Both the position numbers and the translations under genes were made by a program. The notes beneath the pieces are model-generated. The model searched no databases and was not told where the DNA came from. It worked only from the letters and a program-made list of their open reading frames with translations. From Phormidium willei BDU 130791 (GTDB lineage Bacteria > Cyanobacteriota > Cyanobacteriia > Cyanobacteriales > Geitlerinemataceae): DNA of 35,991 nucleotides. Shown piece after piece: positions 17,082 through 25,918 of this stretch. The stretch covers positions 1 to 35,991 of the forward strand of contig LSZA01000040.1 of assembly GCA_001637315.1 (NCBI GenBank), written 5' to 3'. How positions within the stretch are numbered: the stretch's first letter is position 1; every line of letters begins with the position of its first letter.

Positions 17082-18530
17082 ATGACGGTTGCCATTGTGG
17101 TGTTGAATCAGAGAAGTGTCTCCCTGGCTCGTCAGGTGGCCCGGGGGTGCGATGGCCAGGTCTATGGCTTAGACCGCCGCACGACGGGGGTTGATCACTC
17201 GTTTTCTGAGTTTGGAGTGACCTTGCGATCGCTGTTTGAACAGAAAACCCCCATTATTGGTATTTGTGCGGCGGGGATTCTCATTCGCACCTTAGCTCCT
17301 CTGTTGGGCAATAAGACGGAGGACCCGCCGGTGTTGGCCATCGCTGAAGATGGAAGTGCGGTGGTTCCTTTACTGGGAGGGTTACAGGGTGTGAATGACT
17401 TGGCCCGTCAGATTGCCCAACTGTTGCAGGTTTCCCCGGCGATTACCGCGAGTGGTGAGATTCGCTTTCAGACGACACTTCTGGCGCCACCTCGGGGCTA
17501 TCGCTTGCTGAATGACCCGGATCAGGCGAAAGGGTTTATTGCCCAGGTTTTGGCTGGGGCGACGGTGAGGTTTGAAATCTACCCTACCCCCTCGCCGACC
17601 CGATTCGCCTGGGAGGAAAGGTTGCCCGAATGGCTCCAACAAAGTCGTTTACCTTGGTCTGAGTCGGGAGAACAGCGGCTGATTGTTGCCACTGAGATCA
17701 CTCCTGATGTTCGTCCGAGCGATCGCTGTCTGGTCTATGAACAACTGCCTCAACGGGGGGATTTGGCGATCGTGGGGACGGGACCGGGATCGTTGCAGTG
17801 GATGTCGCCTCAGGTGCGGCAAACTTTGCTAGAGGCGACGGATTGGGTGGGGTATCGGACCTATTTGAATTTGGTGGAACCGCTCAGATCATCGTCGATT
17901 CGTCGTCATGAGTCGGAGAATCGTGTGGAGGGCGATCGCGCCCGTCAGGCGTTAGATTTGGCGGCTCTGGGCCGACGGGTGGTGTTGGTCTCTTCGGGAG
18001 ATCCGGGGATTTTTGCCATGGCGGCGGCGGTGTTTGAGGTCTTGGAAACCCGAGAGAACCCGGATTGGCAACAGGTCGAGATTGAGGTCTGTCCGGGAAT
18101 TTCAGCGATGCAGGCGGCGGCAGCTCAGGTGGGTGCGCCCCTGGGTCATGATTTTGCGGTGATCTCCCTCTCGGATATTCTCAAGCCTTGGTCGGCCATT
18201 GAGTCGCGCTTGCGGATGGCGGCCCAGGGGGATTTTGCGATTGCTCTTTATAATCCCGTGTCTAAGCAACGGACCTGGCAGTTAGACCGGGCGCGGGAGC
18301 TACTTCTGGAGTGGCGATCGCCGGCGACACCGGTGGTGTTGGCTCGCAATTTGGGGCGAACTGGCCAAGGGGTCAGGGTGAAGCCGTTGGCAGAGTTGAC
18401 GGCTGGGGATGCGGATATGCGCACAGTCATTTTAATTGGCTCGAGTCAGACGCGCCAGGTGCGATCGGGAGAAGACCGACTTTGGGTGTACACGCCTCGT
18501 ACCTATGGAGGTGGATCGGCTAACGGTTAA
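17082..18530 (+). CDS. cobJ: CbiG N-terminal/middle domain fused to precorrin-3B C17-methyltransferase (CobJ/CbiH)
   Basis: The 482-residue protein has two parts. Residues 1-190 carry CbiG features (IIGICAAGILIRTLAPLL, AIAEDGSAVVPLLGG), the ring-opening hydrolase of the early-cobalt cobalamin route. Residues 228-470 are a SAM-dependent tetrapyrrole methylase beginning LAIVGTGPGSLQWMSPQ, with SSGDPGIFAMAAAVFE, CPGISAMQAAAAQVGAPLGHDF and LYNPVSKQR. This is the CobJ/CbiH type, which methylates C17 and contracts the ring. CbiG-CobJ fusions are known in cyanobacteria. The usual CbiG C-terminal domain, expected between the two parts, is not visible. The ATG at 17082 has GGAGGGG just upstream. Its start is 24 bp after the cyaC stop, so the two may share a transcript. 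Confidence 0.9.
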   Translation: MTVAIVVLNQRSVSLARQVARGCDGQVYGLDRRTTGVDHSFSEFGVTLRSLFEQKTPIIGICAAGILIRTLAPLLGNKTEDPPVLAIAEDGSAVVPLLGGLQGVNDLARQIAQLLQVSPAITASGEIRFQTTLLAPPRGYRLLNDPDQAKGFIAQVLAGATVRFEIYPTPSPTRFAWEERLPEWLQQSRLPWSESGEQRLIVATEITPDVRPSDRCLVYEQLPQRGDLAIVGTGPGSLQWMSPQVRQTLLEATDWVGYRTYLNLVEPLRSSSIRRHESENRVEGDRARQALDLAALGRRVVLVSSGDPGIFAMAAAVFEVLETRENPDWQQVEIEVCPGISAMQAAAAQVGAPLGHDFAVISLSDILKPWSAIESRLRMAAQGDFAIALYNPVSKQRTWQLDRARELLLEWRSPATPVVLARNLGRTGQGVRVKPLAELTAGDADMRTVILIGSSQTRQVRSGEDRLWVYTPRTYGGGSANG

Positions 18531-18566
18531 TCCTCCCAGACCGATCTCACTTCTCACTGAAATTTG

Positions 18567-18595
18567 TTGCACAGGCTACATAACTATGCTATTAT
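18567..18595 (+). promoter_or_regulatory. Sigma-70-type promoter of the small exported protein gene
   Basis: TTGCAC at 18567-18572 and TATTAT at 18590-18595 are separated by exactly 17 bp. Transcription would start at about 18602, leaving a leader of about 100 nt before the ATG at 18703. The region is AT-rich relative to its neighbours. Prediction from sequence only. Confidence 0.6.
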
Positions 18596-18702
18596 ATAAA
18601 TGTAGTTAAAGATATAGCACGAGCCATACTCACTAAATCGTAAGATTCTTCAAAACCAAGTGTCCTGATTTGTATGACGACTGCTATACAAGGACATTGA
18701 TC

Positions 18703-19017
18703 ATGTTAAAACGCTTAAATCTCACCATCCTCTCTCTGCTTTGTGTTTCCTTAATCTCCGCACCGCCGTCTCGGGCAGAATCACCGGAGAAAGGGATTTC
18801 GGCCGTTGATCTAGTTCAACTGGCCCGCAATGGCTATCTCCAAGATCAGGGAATCGCTCAATTCAATCAACTGGCGTCGGATTACAATAGTGGCCAGGTC
18901 TGTGCTGAAGATGTTGTTGAGGCGGCGATCGCCGATGATCGCTTGTCTCCTGAAACCCTCACTGATGATGGCTATTTGGCGACAGTTGACCATTGTTTAG
19001 ATCATCTCGATGACTAG
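18703..19017 (+). CDS. Small exported protein of unknown function
   Basis: The 104-residue protein starts with a clear signal peptide (MLKRLNLTILSLLCV, cleavage near SRAES at about residue 25). A mature domain of about 80 residues follows. It is acidic and helical, with two cysteines (QVCAED and DHCLDH) that could form a disulfide. The ATG at 18703 is chosen over an upstream TTG at 18670 because AAGGA (18690-18694) is correctly spaced and the signal peptide starts there. A good promoter lies upstream. I do not recognise the family. Confidence 0.7.
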   Translation: MLKRLNLTILSLLCVSLISAPPSRAESPEKGISAVDLVQLARNGYLQDQGIAQFNQLASDYNSGQVCAEDVVEAAIADDRLSPETLTDDGYLATVDHCLDHLDD

Positions 19018-19116
19018 ATTCTCGGCAACCCCTAGACTCAATCACTAGAGGGTATCTATCGAGAAAAGATCAAGAGGCGAGACGTTAACGCATCGCAGCG
19101 ATCATCGCTTGATAGA

Positions 19117-19176
19117 CAAAGCACTGACTTAGTTGAGGCAGACGCTCATAATCCTTACTCAAACGTCGGTGCTTTG
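19117..19176. repeat. Interrupted inverted repeat
   Basis: CAAAGCAC (19117-19124) pairs with GTGCTTTG (19169-19176). Inside these, GAC pairs with GTC, and TTGAG (19133-19137) pairs with CTCAA (19158-19162), all in register. The result is a 60-nt stem-loop with small internal loops. Confidence 0.65.
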
Positions 19177-19230
19177 CGACTCTCGCCTAACACCATTTGG
19201 ACTCAGGTAAAATCGGCGAGATTGGCAGCA

Positions 19231-19298
19231 TAAGAGAAGACAACAATCACAAGATTGTATCTCGAATAGAGACAATCTAAAAGCCTTGTCTTCTCTTA
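19231..19298. repeat. Perfect 13-bp inverted repeat with nested hairpin
   Basis: TAAGAGAAGACAA at 19231-19243 is exactly complementary to 19286-19298. Inside them AGATTGT (19252-19258) pairs with ACAATCT (19272-19278). The 68-nt element could be an untranslated RNA, a terminator-like structure or the body of a miniature inverted-repeat element. Confidence 0.7.
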
Positions 19299-19414
19299 GA
19301 AAACCTGGTTTAATTGAAGTACCTCCTAAGAAATCAAGCTCTACCGTAACCATAAAACTAGCCATTTCAGAGTATTTCATCCCAATTTTCAAAAGTTGTG
19401 CCATAGATATCTCT

Positions 19415-19450
19415 AGGGGAACCCACCCCTAACCCCTCCCAAAAGGGGAT
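19415..19450. repeat. C-rich cyanobacterial-type repeat (AGGGG/CCCCT cluster)
   Basis: Two small hairpins lie side by side: AGGGG 19415-19419 with CCCCT 19426-19430, and CCCCT 19433-19437 with AGGGG 19444-19448. The sequence CCACCCCTAACCCCTCCC is a type I associate with dispersed repeats in cyanobacterial genomes. A related stretch is in the loop at 5721-5736. Confidence 0.5.
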
Positions 19451-19629
19451 GGCTGTTCGCTCGGTGTCAGAGGTATAACCAGCATTTTTAAAATGGTATC
19501 AAAAGTTGATTTCAGGTTTTCATTTCAGGTTTTCTGGGAATTCAAAGAAGGTTTTTGTACGGATATTCAGTCTGAGTTCTCGTAAGATGAATAAGATTGC
19601 TGTCAAACTGTTAACAGAGCCGAAAAAAT

Positions 19630-22461
19630 ATGCTGTCCCATCAATCCCATCCATGGATAGTTAGACAAATCCCGCGACTTGCCTTGCCAATCCTGATGTT
19701 AACGTTCCAGGATCGCCCAACCGACGCCCAAATTGTCCCAGACCAAACCTTAACCAATCCATCGCAACTGTCCAACCAAGACAACCGGATTCAAGTTGAT
19801 GGCGGAACCGAAACCGGGGGCAATCTCTTTCACAGTTTTCAAGACTTTTCCATTCCCCAAGACAGTCAAGTTCACTTTAACAACCCCCAAACCATTCAAC
19901 GGATTATTACCCGTGTCACAGGGGTGAATCCCTCCCGGATTGATGGCGAACTCAGCGCCAATGGAAACGCCGATTTTATCCTCCTCAATCCCCAAGGCAT
20001 CGAATTTGGAGAAAACGCCCGACTCTCCCTCGGTGGTGGGTTTCTGGCGACCACTGCTGAACAGATCCAATTTGCCGATGGGACGGTTTGGGGGTCTTCT
20101 CCTTCTGAGAATGCTGCGTTGTTGACCGTCTCCGCCCCCGTGGGGGTACAGTTTGGCGAGACGCCTGGGACTCTTGTCAATCGCTCAGTCGCCGTTGATG
20201 AGAGGGGAACACTTGAAAGATTAGGGGGAGGATTAGGGGGAGGATTAGAGGCGTTGCGACTCTCTTTTCTCGGGGGAGAGGTGCGCTTTGAGGGCGGCCA
20301 GGCGCGATCGCCCCTCTCGCTGGAATTAGGAAGTTTCGCCCCGGGAAGTGTAGCCTATCTCGATGGCCAGGGACGCTTGAGTGGCGAGACTCTGGGGGGA
20401 TTTGGAGCCATTGAACTGACGCAACAGGCGAGACTGGGGGGCGGGGCCATCCGGCTGCTGGGCGATCGCCTGTCGATGCGTGACGGGGCGCAACTTCTCT
20501 CCACGGATACTCCCATCGGCCCCGGTGCGATCGCCATCGAGATGCAAGACAGCGTCCATCTGCAAGGGGGGGCGCAAATTCTCACTCAAAATCGTCCCAA
20601 TATCGAGATTCAAACCGGATACTTTCACCTGGAGGATACCTCCCGCATCTTGGTGAACCAGGTTAGTGACGGCGGCCGGGGAGGCGATATTCGTATCCAG
20701 GCCCGAGAGGCGATCGCCCTCAGTGGAATTGGCTTTGAACCATTTAACCTCTTCCTAGCTGCGATCGCCGCTGGCCGCTTGCAACCCGACGGAGACACTA
20801 TTGGCGGCATCTTCTCCGTCACCACCGCCGGCCAAAGTGGCGATGTCACCTTCATCACTCCCGGCGACTTCCGGGCTGACAATGGCAGTATTGTCTTTAT
20901 GCCCGTCTTTGGAACCGCCCAGGGAGGACAACTCAGCTTTGACATTGGTGGCACCTTAGACGTGATGGAATCAGCCTTAGTCAATGCAACCACCGTCGAG
21001 AGTCAAAGCCTGGGCGGTGATATCACCGTTTCCGCCGAATCCTTGCTCTTAGCCAATGGTTCGGGACTGGCGAATCTCACCCTGGGAGATGGCCCCGCCG
21101 GAGATATCACCATTCAAACCCGAGATCGCGTCGAGGTGAGTGAATCTCGGCCCGATGCCTTTGTTCCTACGGGGATTTTCAATAACTCCCTCTTTGGAAC
21201 CGGGCCGGCTGGAGATATCACCATTCAAACCCGCCATCTCATCAATCGTCGTGGCGGCTTGATTACCTCCAACACCGGCGGAACCCTCGGGACTGAATTG
21301 GTCACTCAAGGAGGGCCTGGGGGCAATATCAGCATCACCGCCACGGACTTAATTGAATTTATCGGGGTCTCGTCTGATGGTCGACTCACCAGTGGCCCCG
21401 GAACCACCACCTTTGGCGACTTTTCTTCGGGAAATCTAACGCTGAATACCCGCCGTTTAGTCATGGGTGATGGGGCCATTGTCTCGACAGCGACAGTGGG
21501 GGCGGGAGATGCGGGAACGCTGACGGTTAATGCTCATGAAATCGAGGTGTTTGGCCGATCGCCCATCACAGGATTACCAACGATTTTAGTCTCCTCCTCG
21601 GGACGGGAAGATTTGCCGTTAACCGCCAGGGGCCAGGGTGGGGATTTACGCATCAGCAGCGATCGCCTCGTGGTGCGAGATGGGGCCGTTTTGGATGTTC
21701 GCAGTTTTGGCCAGGGGTCTGCGGGCCTATTACAGATTACGGCTGATGCCATTCTCCTCGATGGAGGCGGTAGCTTGAACGCCGCCACGGTAGCCGGACT
21801 CGGCGGTAACATTGAGTTGCGATCGCAGACCCTGCAACTTCGCAATGGTAGTAGCATCAGCACCAACGCCGGTAGTAGTGATGGGGGCAATATCCGCCTC
21901 GATACCGCCACCCTGGTGGCCTTAGACAACAGTGATATCACCGCCAATGCCCTAGACGGCCGGGGAGGCCGCGTCAGCATCACCGCTGAGGGGATTTTCG
22001 GCACGGAGTTTCGCCAGATGCAAACCGCTGACAGTGATATTACGGCCACGTCGGCATTGGGAGCGGAGTTTAGTGGCGTGGTGGAGATTAACACCCCTGA
22101 TGTCGATAGTGCGGCGGGACTGGTTGAACTGGAGACAGACACCACCGACCCCAGTGAGCAAATTGTCCGCGATTGTGCCGGCCAGGATAATCGTTTTAGT
22201 CTCACCGGACGGGGTGGACTTCCTGAAGACCCTCACCGGGGCCTCAGGGTTCACCTCGGTTGGCTTGATGACCGCGATTGGCGATCGCTGAATGAGAACC
22301 CAAACCAAGAGACTCCCCGAACCCCTCGCGAGGAGATCTCCGCATCTGAGACGGAATCGTTGGTCGAAGCCAGCACTTGGATGATGACCGCTGACGGCCA
22401 AGTGTCTCTGGTCAGGCCAACCTCGAACTCTCTTTTGTTTTCGACAAATTTATGCCGTTAA
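19630..22461 (+). CDS. Two-partner-secretion exoprotein (TpsA-like, filamentous haemagglutinin N-terminal domain)
   Basis: The 943-residue protein begins with a signal peptide (about 1-34, ending PTDAQ) and a TPS domain (about 35-170) with GGTETGGNLFHSFQDFSIP, FILLNPQGIEFGENA and GGGFLATTA. These are the hallmarks of proteins exported by a TpsB outer-membrane pore. The rest is glycine-rich, repetitive and predicted to form a right-handed beta-helix: GNITLNT/GDITIQTR-type strands recur from about 350 to 800. The C-terminus has the cyanobacterial-type CAGQDNRFSLTGRGGLP and a final LCR. A duplicated stretch (GPAGDITIQTR) occurs at about 490 and 527. No TpsB partner is in the window. A role in adhesion or the cell surface is an inference from the family. 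Confidence 0.88.
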   Translation: MLSHQSHPWIVRQIPRLALPILMLTFQDRPTDAQIVPDQTLTNPSQLSNQDNRIQVDGGTETGGNLFHSFQDFSIPQDSQVHFNNPQTIQRIITRVTGVNPSRIDGELSANGNADFILLNPQGIEFGENARLSLGGGFLATTAEQIQFADGTVWGSSPSENAALLTVSAPVGVQFGETPGTLVNRSVAVDERGTLERLGGGLGGGLEALRLSFLGGEVRFEGGQARSPLSLELGSFAPGSVAYLDGQGRLSGETLGGFGAIELTQQARLGGGAIRLLGDRLSMRDGAQLLSTDTPIGPGAIAIEMQDSVHLQGGAQILTQNRPNIEIQTGYFHLEDTSRILVNQVSDGGRGGDIRIQAREAIALSGIGFEPFNLFLAAIAAGRLQPDGDTIGGIFSVTTAGQSGDVTFITPGDFRADNGSIVFMPVFGTAQGGQLSFDIGGTLDVMESALVNATTVESQSLGGDITVSAESLLLANGSGLANLTLGDGPAGDITIQTRDRVEVSESRPDAFVPTGIFNNSLFGTGPAGDITIQTRHLINRRGGLITSNTGGTLGTELVTQGGPGGNISITATDLIEFIGVSSDGRLTSGPGTTTFGDFSSGNLTLNTRRLVMGDGAIVSTATVGAGDAGTLTVNAHEIEVFGRSPITGLPTILVSSSGREDLPLTARGQGGDLRISSDRLVVRDGAVLDVRSFGQGSAGLLQITADAILLDGGGSLNAATVAGLGGNIELRSQTLQLRNGSSISTNAGSSDGGNIRLDTATLVALDNSDITANALDGRGGRVSITAEGIFGTEFRQMQTADSDITATSALGAEFSGVVEINTPDVDSAAGLVELETDTTDPSEQIVRDCAGQDNRFSLTGRGGLPEDPHRGLRVHLGWLDDRDWRSLNENPNQETPRTPREEISASETESLVEASTWMMTADGQVSLVRPTSNSLLFSTNLCR

Positions 22462-22468
22462 GGGACTT

Positions 22469-22504
22469 CTTGAAATGAGCCTTGAAATGAGCCTTGAAAT
22501 GAGG
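22469..22504. repeat. Three tandem copies of a 12-bp unit after the TpsA-like gene
   Basis: CTTGAAATGAGC is repeated at 22469, 22481 and 22493, the last with one change. It starts 8 bp after the stop and lies between convergent genes. Confidence 0.8.
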
Positions 22505-22534
22505 CTGAGATCGCATCACATCAAACCTCAAGCC

Positions 22535-24124
22535 TTAATGCCGCCGATAAATTAAAATCCCTGACATTTCTTGAATTTTATCGTAATTTAGGGTCAGTTG
22601 AGTTTCTAGGATTTGTCGAGCGGCTGTACTTTCAGGACGGGAGAGATAATCAACCTCTCGATGTTTAATAATACATTCGGGAGCGAGGTCAAAAATTTTT
22701 TGCATTTCCTGTTCCGGTGAGCTAACACCGTCATGAATGGCATCCAACAAATACTGTTTTGAGATATTAGACGGATGCGTCGTGGCTTTGGTTAAGGGTT
22801 GAGCGTCAATGAGCCAATAGACAAGATGCTGATTGAGCAGATAAACCGGTTGATTTTCGAGATCCTGACGTTTTAAATAATCGGCGATCGCATAAGGGGA
22901 ACCATGCCGAAGAGGCTGTCCAGCCACAAATTGCCCGGCCACAACTCCATATTCACTTAAAATCGGTTGGAGAGAAAGAAGCACCAATAATAGGGGGATT
23001 GCAAGGCGTGAAACCTGCCAATTTTGACTCGATAGGTTTGCGAGTTTGGTTCCGGGAAACTCACTCAATCGTAGAATAAATCCTAGTGCAAAAAAAGGCA
23101 CCATTTGAATTAAATAGTGTTTATAAGCACCACCACTGGCTAAGACTGAAAAACCCGTCCCTAATCCCAAAATTAGCAACCATTTCAAAGTTGGGTTTCT
23201 CAATTGATCGGCGTGAATCGGTCGAAGGGCCCGAATCACGCCCCAAAAACCACCTAGCCAGAGGCAAAGAATGACCGGAAAGGTAAAGCGAATATCACTC
23301 GACTCAACAATTCCATTTAGTAATTTACGAAAAGAGTCCAAAATGCCATGTTGGTCACTTGCATAGTTAAGAGGTGCGATAATCACCGACTGCCACCAAG
23401 TTTGACTGTACCCAGTTACTAAATATGGAAAATAAGAGATAAAGAAGACCAATAAACCGCCGCCAGCATAGGCACAGCCAAAACCTATCATTTTTGTCCA
23501 ACTGGGAAAATAGCGTAATGTTAAATAAATTCCCAAAAAGAGAGTAGGATAAGCAAGATTTAGGCGTACTAAACTTGCGATATTCATCAAAAGTCCCACT
23601 AAAAAAATATGCCTATGGTTATAATTCGGACGAATCGCCAAAATACTGAATGCCGCCATCAAGGGAACCAGGGCAATATGTTCAGTCAAGGTTGCTGAAC
23701 CTCCGGCGACAAAACTAATACCGAAGAGGCTCAGAATTGCCCCGAAAAAGCAAGACGTACGGGAAGCGAACGTTTTACCAATTCGATACACCATAATCGC
23801 AATTAAACTCGTACATAGCCAGCCTGCTAAACGGACGGCTGCAATGGTTTTGCCAAAAACTAGGATGAAACTGGCATAGGCAAAAAAAGCTAAGGGTGGC
23901 TTAATATCCCAAAGTTTAGTGTAAGGAAGATGTCCATCTAAGATAGATTGTCCCATCAAGATAAAGGTACTTTCATCCCAGTCAATTACGGCTGGAAAAA
24001 AGAAAGGAAATCGGATAAGAAACGCAATAATTATGAGAACAGTCACAAGACCCCAATCTTGAACCGTCATGGGTTGTTCCTCGGGTGGAAACAGGAGCGG
24101 TTTTAATTTCTGTAGGTGAGACAT
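22535..24124 (-). CDS. GT39/ArnT-like membrane glycosyltransferase, copy 2
   Basis: This 529-residue polytopic membrane protein has about ten transmembrane segments. After the first segment comes the family's loop with the acidic pair, AVIDWDESTFILMGQSILDG, then LWDIKPPLAFFAY. These features place it near the GT39/GT83 (protein O-mannosyltransferase, ArnT) superfamily. That superfamily uses lipid-linked sugars to glycosylate proteins or envelope lipids outside the membrane. The C-terminal 130 residues are soluble. It is a paralogue of the gene just upstream. An ATG at 24124 is preferred to the TTG at 24184, which would overlap the upstream gene by 11 bp. A third option at 24070 has GAGGA upstream but would cut into the leader that the paralogue also has. 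The acceptor is unknown. Confidence 0.82.
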   Translation of the reverse strand: MSHLQKLKPLLFPPEEQPMTVQDWGLVTVLIIIAFLIRFPFFFPAVIDWDESTFILMGQSILDGHLPYTKLWDIKPPLAFFAYASFILVFGKTIAAVRLAGWLCTSLIAIMVYRIGKTFASRTSCFFGAILSLFGISFVAGGSATLTEHIALVPLMAAFSILAIRPNYNHRHIFLVGLLMNIASLVRLNLAYPTLFLGIYLTLRYFPSWTKMIGFGCAYAGGGLLVFFISYFPYLVTGYSQTWWQSVIIAPLNYASDQHGILDSFRKLLNGIVESSDIRFTFPVILCLWLGGFWGVIRALRPIHADQLRNPTLKWLLILGLGTGFSVLASGGAYKHYLIQMVPFFALGFILRLSEFPGTKLANLSSQNWQVSRLAIPLLLVLLSLQPILSEYGVVAGQFVAGQPLRHGSPYAIADYLKRQDLENQPVYLLNQHLVYWLIDAQPLTKATTHPSNISKQYLLDAIHDGVSSPEQEMQKIFDLAPECIIKHREVDYLSRPESTAARQILETQLTLNYDKIQEMSGILIYRRH

Positions 24125-24173
24125 TACTGAATCAGTGATTTGACGATGTTGATGTTTGAGATAGATTTTAGAG

Positions 24174-25730
24174 TTAACGTTCAATGCGTCTATAAATCAA
24201 ACGACCTTCAATTTGAGCGACTTGTTCATAGTGATTGGCAAGTTCTCGTTCAAGAAAGGTCTTGACAGGCTGCATATTTCCTGACAATAAATACCTCACA
24301 AATCGTTCTTTAACCACAAATTTAGGTTCAGCGGCAAACACTTTAGCAATTTCCGATTCAGGAGAACTCTCAACCCCGTAGATCACATCTAAGACATACT
24401 CTCGGGAGAGTGTCGAGGGATGAGTGGTCGCTGGCGTTAAGGGTTGAGAGTCGAGAAACCAATAGACAATATGATCGATCATCATGTAAATTGGTTCATC
24501 TTCAGCCTCTTGTTCCCGGAAGTAGGCGGCGATGTCATAGGCGGGGCCAACCTGCAAGGAGTCACCGGCCCGCAGACGACCGCCCACGATGCGATATTCT
24601 GTAAGAATAGGAGTTAAAGAACTCAACAAGAGAACAAGGGTTAGACCGAATAGGACTCGGTCTAAGATAATATTTTGCGATATTGTTTGCCATAAAATAG
24701 CAAATCCCAACCCTAAACAGGGGACTAATTGAATTAAATAATGTTGATGAGCTGCTCCGGTTTCTAAGATAGATATGAAAATACTAATGGTTAGTAAACC
24801 TAGGGCGATCGCAGGATGAGAACGGCTGTAAACCTGTTTGTTTTTTAGCAAAATAGACAGAACTATGCCGAATGCTCCTCCCAGCCAAAGAAGCAGAGTG
24901 ATGCCAAAAATCATTTTATTTTCACTGCTACTGATTAGCCCGTCCTTAAGTCGATTAAATACCTGTGAGGCTCCCAGTTGGCTATCTGAGTAATTCAAAG
25001 GAGCTATAATAACCGATAGCCACCAAAGTTTTGAATGTCCCATGAGCCAGTACGGGAAAAAGGTTAAAAAGCAGACTAGAAAACTTCCTAAACTATAGCT
25101 AACCGCTTGGCGAATCAGGCGCGTCCAGTCCGGTAGATGTTGGAGGATAAGATAAAAGCCAAGAATTAGAACACTGTAGCCTAAATTTAAACGCATCAAG
25201 GCAGCCATGGTCAGGAGAATGGCGATCGCAAAGGTTGCGTTTAACTCTGGTTTTGGCCGCAGAAATAGTACCGCCAAGACTGCGGTGAGGGGAACGATCG
25301 CCACATGTTCACTCATAACTGCTTGGCCAGCCGATAAGACACTAATTCCTAAAGCGGTGGCGATCGCACTCAGAAACGCCGCCGTTGCCTGGGTGAAGGT
25401 TTTGGCACAAAAATAGACGAGAATCGCCACAATTATGACGCAAAGGGTTCCCGCGAGGCGAATTGAGAGAATACTTTTGCCTAAAGTGAGGATAAACAGG
25501 GCATACGCCACAAACAGAAGGGGCGGTTTTAAGTCCCAAAGTTGAGTATAGGGAAGATGACCATCGAGAAGGGATTGCCCCATAAGAATGAAGGTACTTT
25601 CATCCCAATTGATGACGGCTTCAAAGAAAAAGGGCAGACGAATCAACACCGTGATTACGGCGATTGACGCTAAATAGAGACCATCCTGCTTGGTCAGATG
25701 CTTGCGGAGATCAGGAAGTATCATCATCAT
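24174..25730 (-). CDS. GT39/ArnT-like membrane glycosyltransferase, copy 1
   Basis: The 518-residue polytopic membrane protein matches its downstream neighbour throughout: AVINWDESTFILMGQSLLDG, LWDLKPPLLFVAY, KLWWLSVIIAPLNY, and C-terminal IVYWFLDSQPLTPATTHPS. The acidic pair after TM1 (NWDES) is the presumed catalytic site of the family. A lipid-linked sugar donor and an extracytoplasmic acceptor are inferred. The start is uncertain: a GTG at 25763 with GGGG upstream would add 11 residues, and an ATG-ATG-ATG run begins at 25730. The two genes are likely one transcript and arose by tandem duplication, then diverged at most positions. Confidence 0.82.
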   Translation of the reverse strand: MMMILPDLRKHLTKQDGLYLASIAVITVLIRLPFFFEAVINWDESTFILMGQSLLDGHLPYTQLWDLKPPLLFVAYALFILTLGKSILSIRLAGTLCVIIVAILVYFCAKTFTQATAAFLSAIATALGISVLSAGQAVMSEHVAIVPLTAVLAVLFLRPKPELNATFAIAILLTMAALMRLNLGYSVLILGFYLILQHLPDWTRLIRQAVSYSLGSFLVCFLTFFPYWLMGHSKLWWLSVIIAPLNYSDSQLGASQVFNRLKDGLISSSENKMIFGITLLLWLGGAFGIVLSILLKNKQVYSRSHPAIALGLLTISIFISILETGAAHQHYLIQLVPCLGLGFAILWQTISQNIILDRVLFGLTLVLLLSSLTPILTEYRIVGGRLRAGDSLQVGPAYDIAAYFREQEAEDEPIYMMIDHIVYWFLDSQPLTPATTHPSTLSREYVLDVIYGVESSPESEIAKVFAAEPKFVVKERFVRYLLSGNMQPVKTFLERELANHYEQVAQIEGRLIYRRIER

Positions 25731-25918
25731 AAAAATAAGACCTAAATCCAGACTCGAATCCACTCGATACCCCGTTGAGCATCAAGAGTGTAATTCAGGG
25801 CTAAAATAGGGCAACAATCTCTTAAATGTAGCTGATAGACTTGATTTTGGGGGAGAGAGGGTCGCCGATTTATGGTAAAACAGCAACAGTTGTGGTGTTT
25901 ACGGATGAAGGCGATCGC

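Larger units (their letters stand above)
19018..19629. other. 612-bp intergenic region with structured DNA
   Basis: No convincing gene is present between the small exported protein and the TpsA-like gene. The stretch has two long inverted repeats (19117-19176 and 19231-19298) and a C-rich repeat cluster (19415-19450). Beyond these is an AT-rich leader to the ATG at 19630. An 81-codon minus-strand frame at 19159-19404 overlaps the second inverted repeat and has no ribosome binding site. Confidence 0.6.

Noticed and set aside
19159..19404. 81-codon minus-strand open frame
   Set aside because: It spans the long inverted repeat, has no ribosome binding site and has an irregular composition with a CDCCLLLCC stretch. 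It is more likely non-coding.
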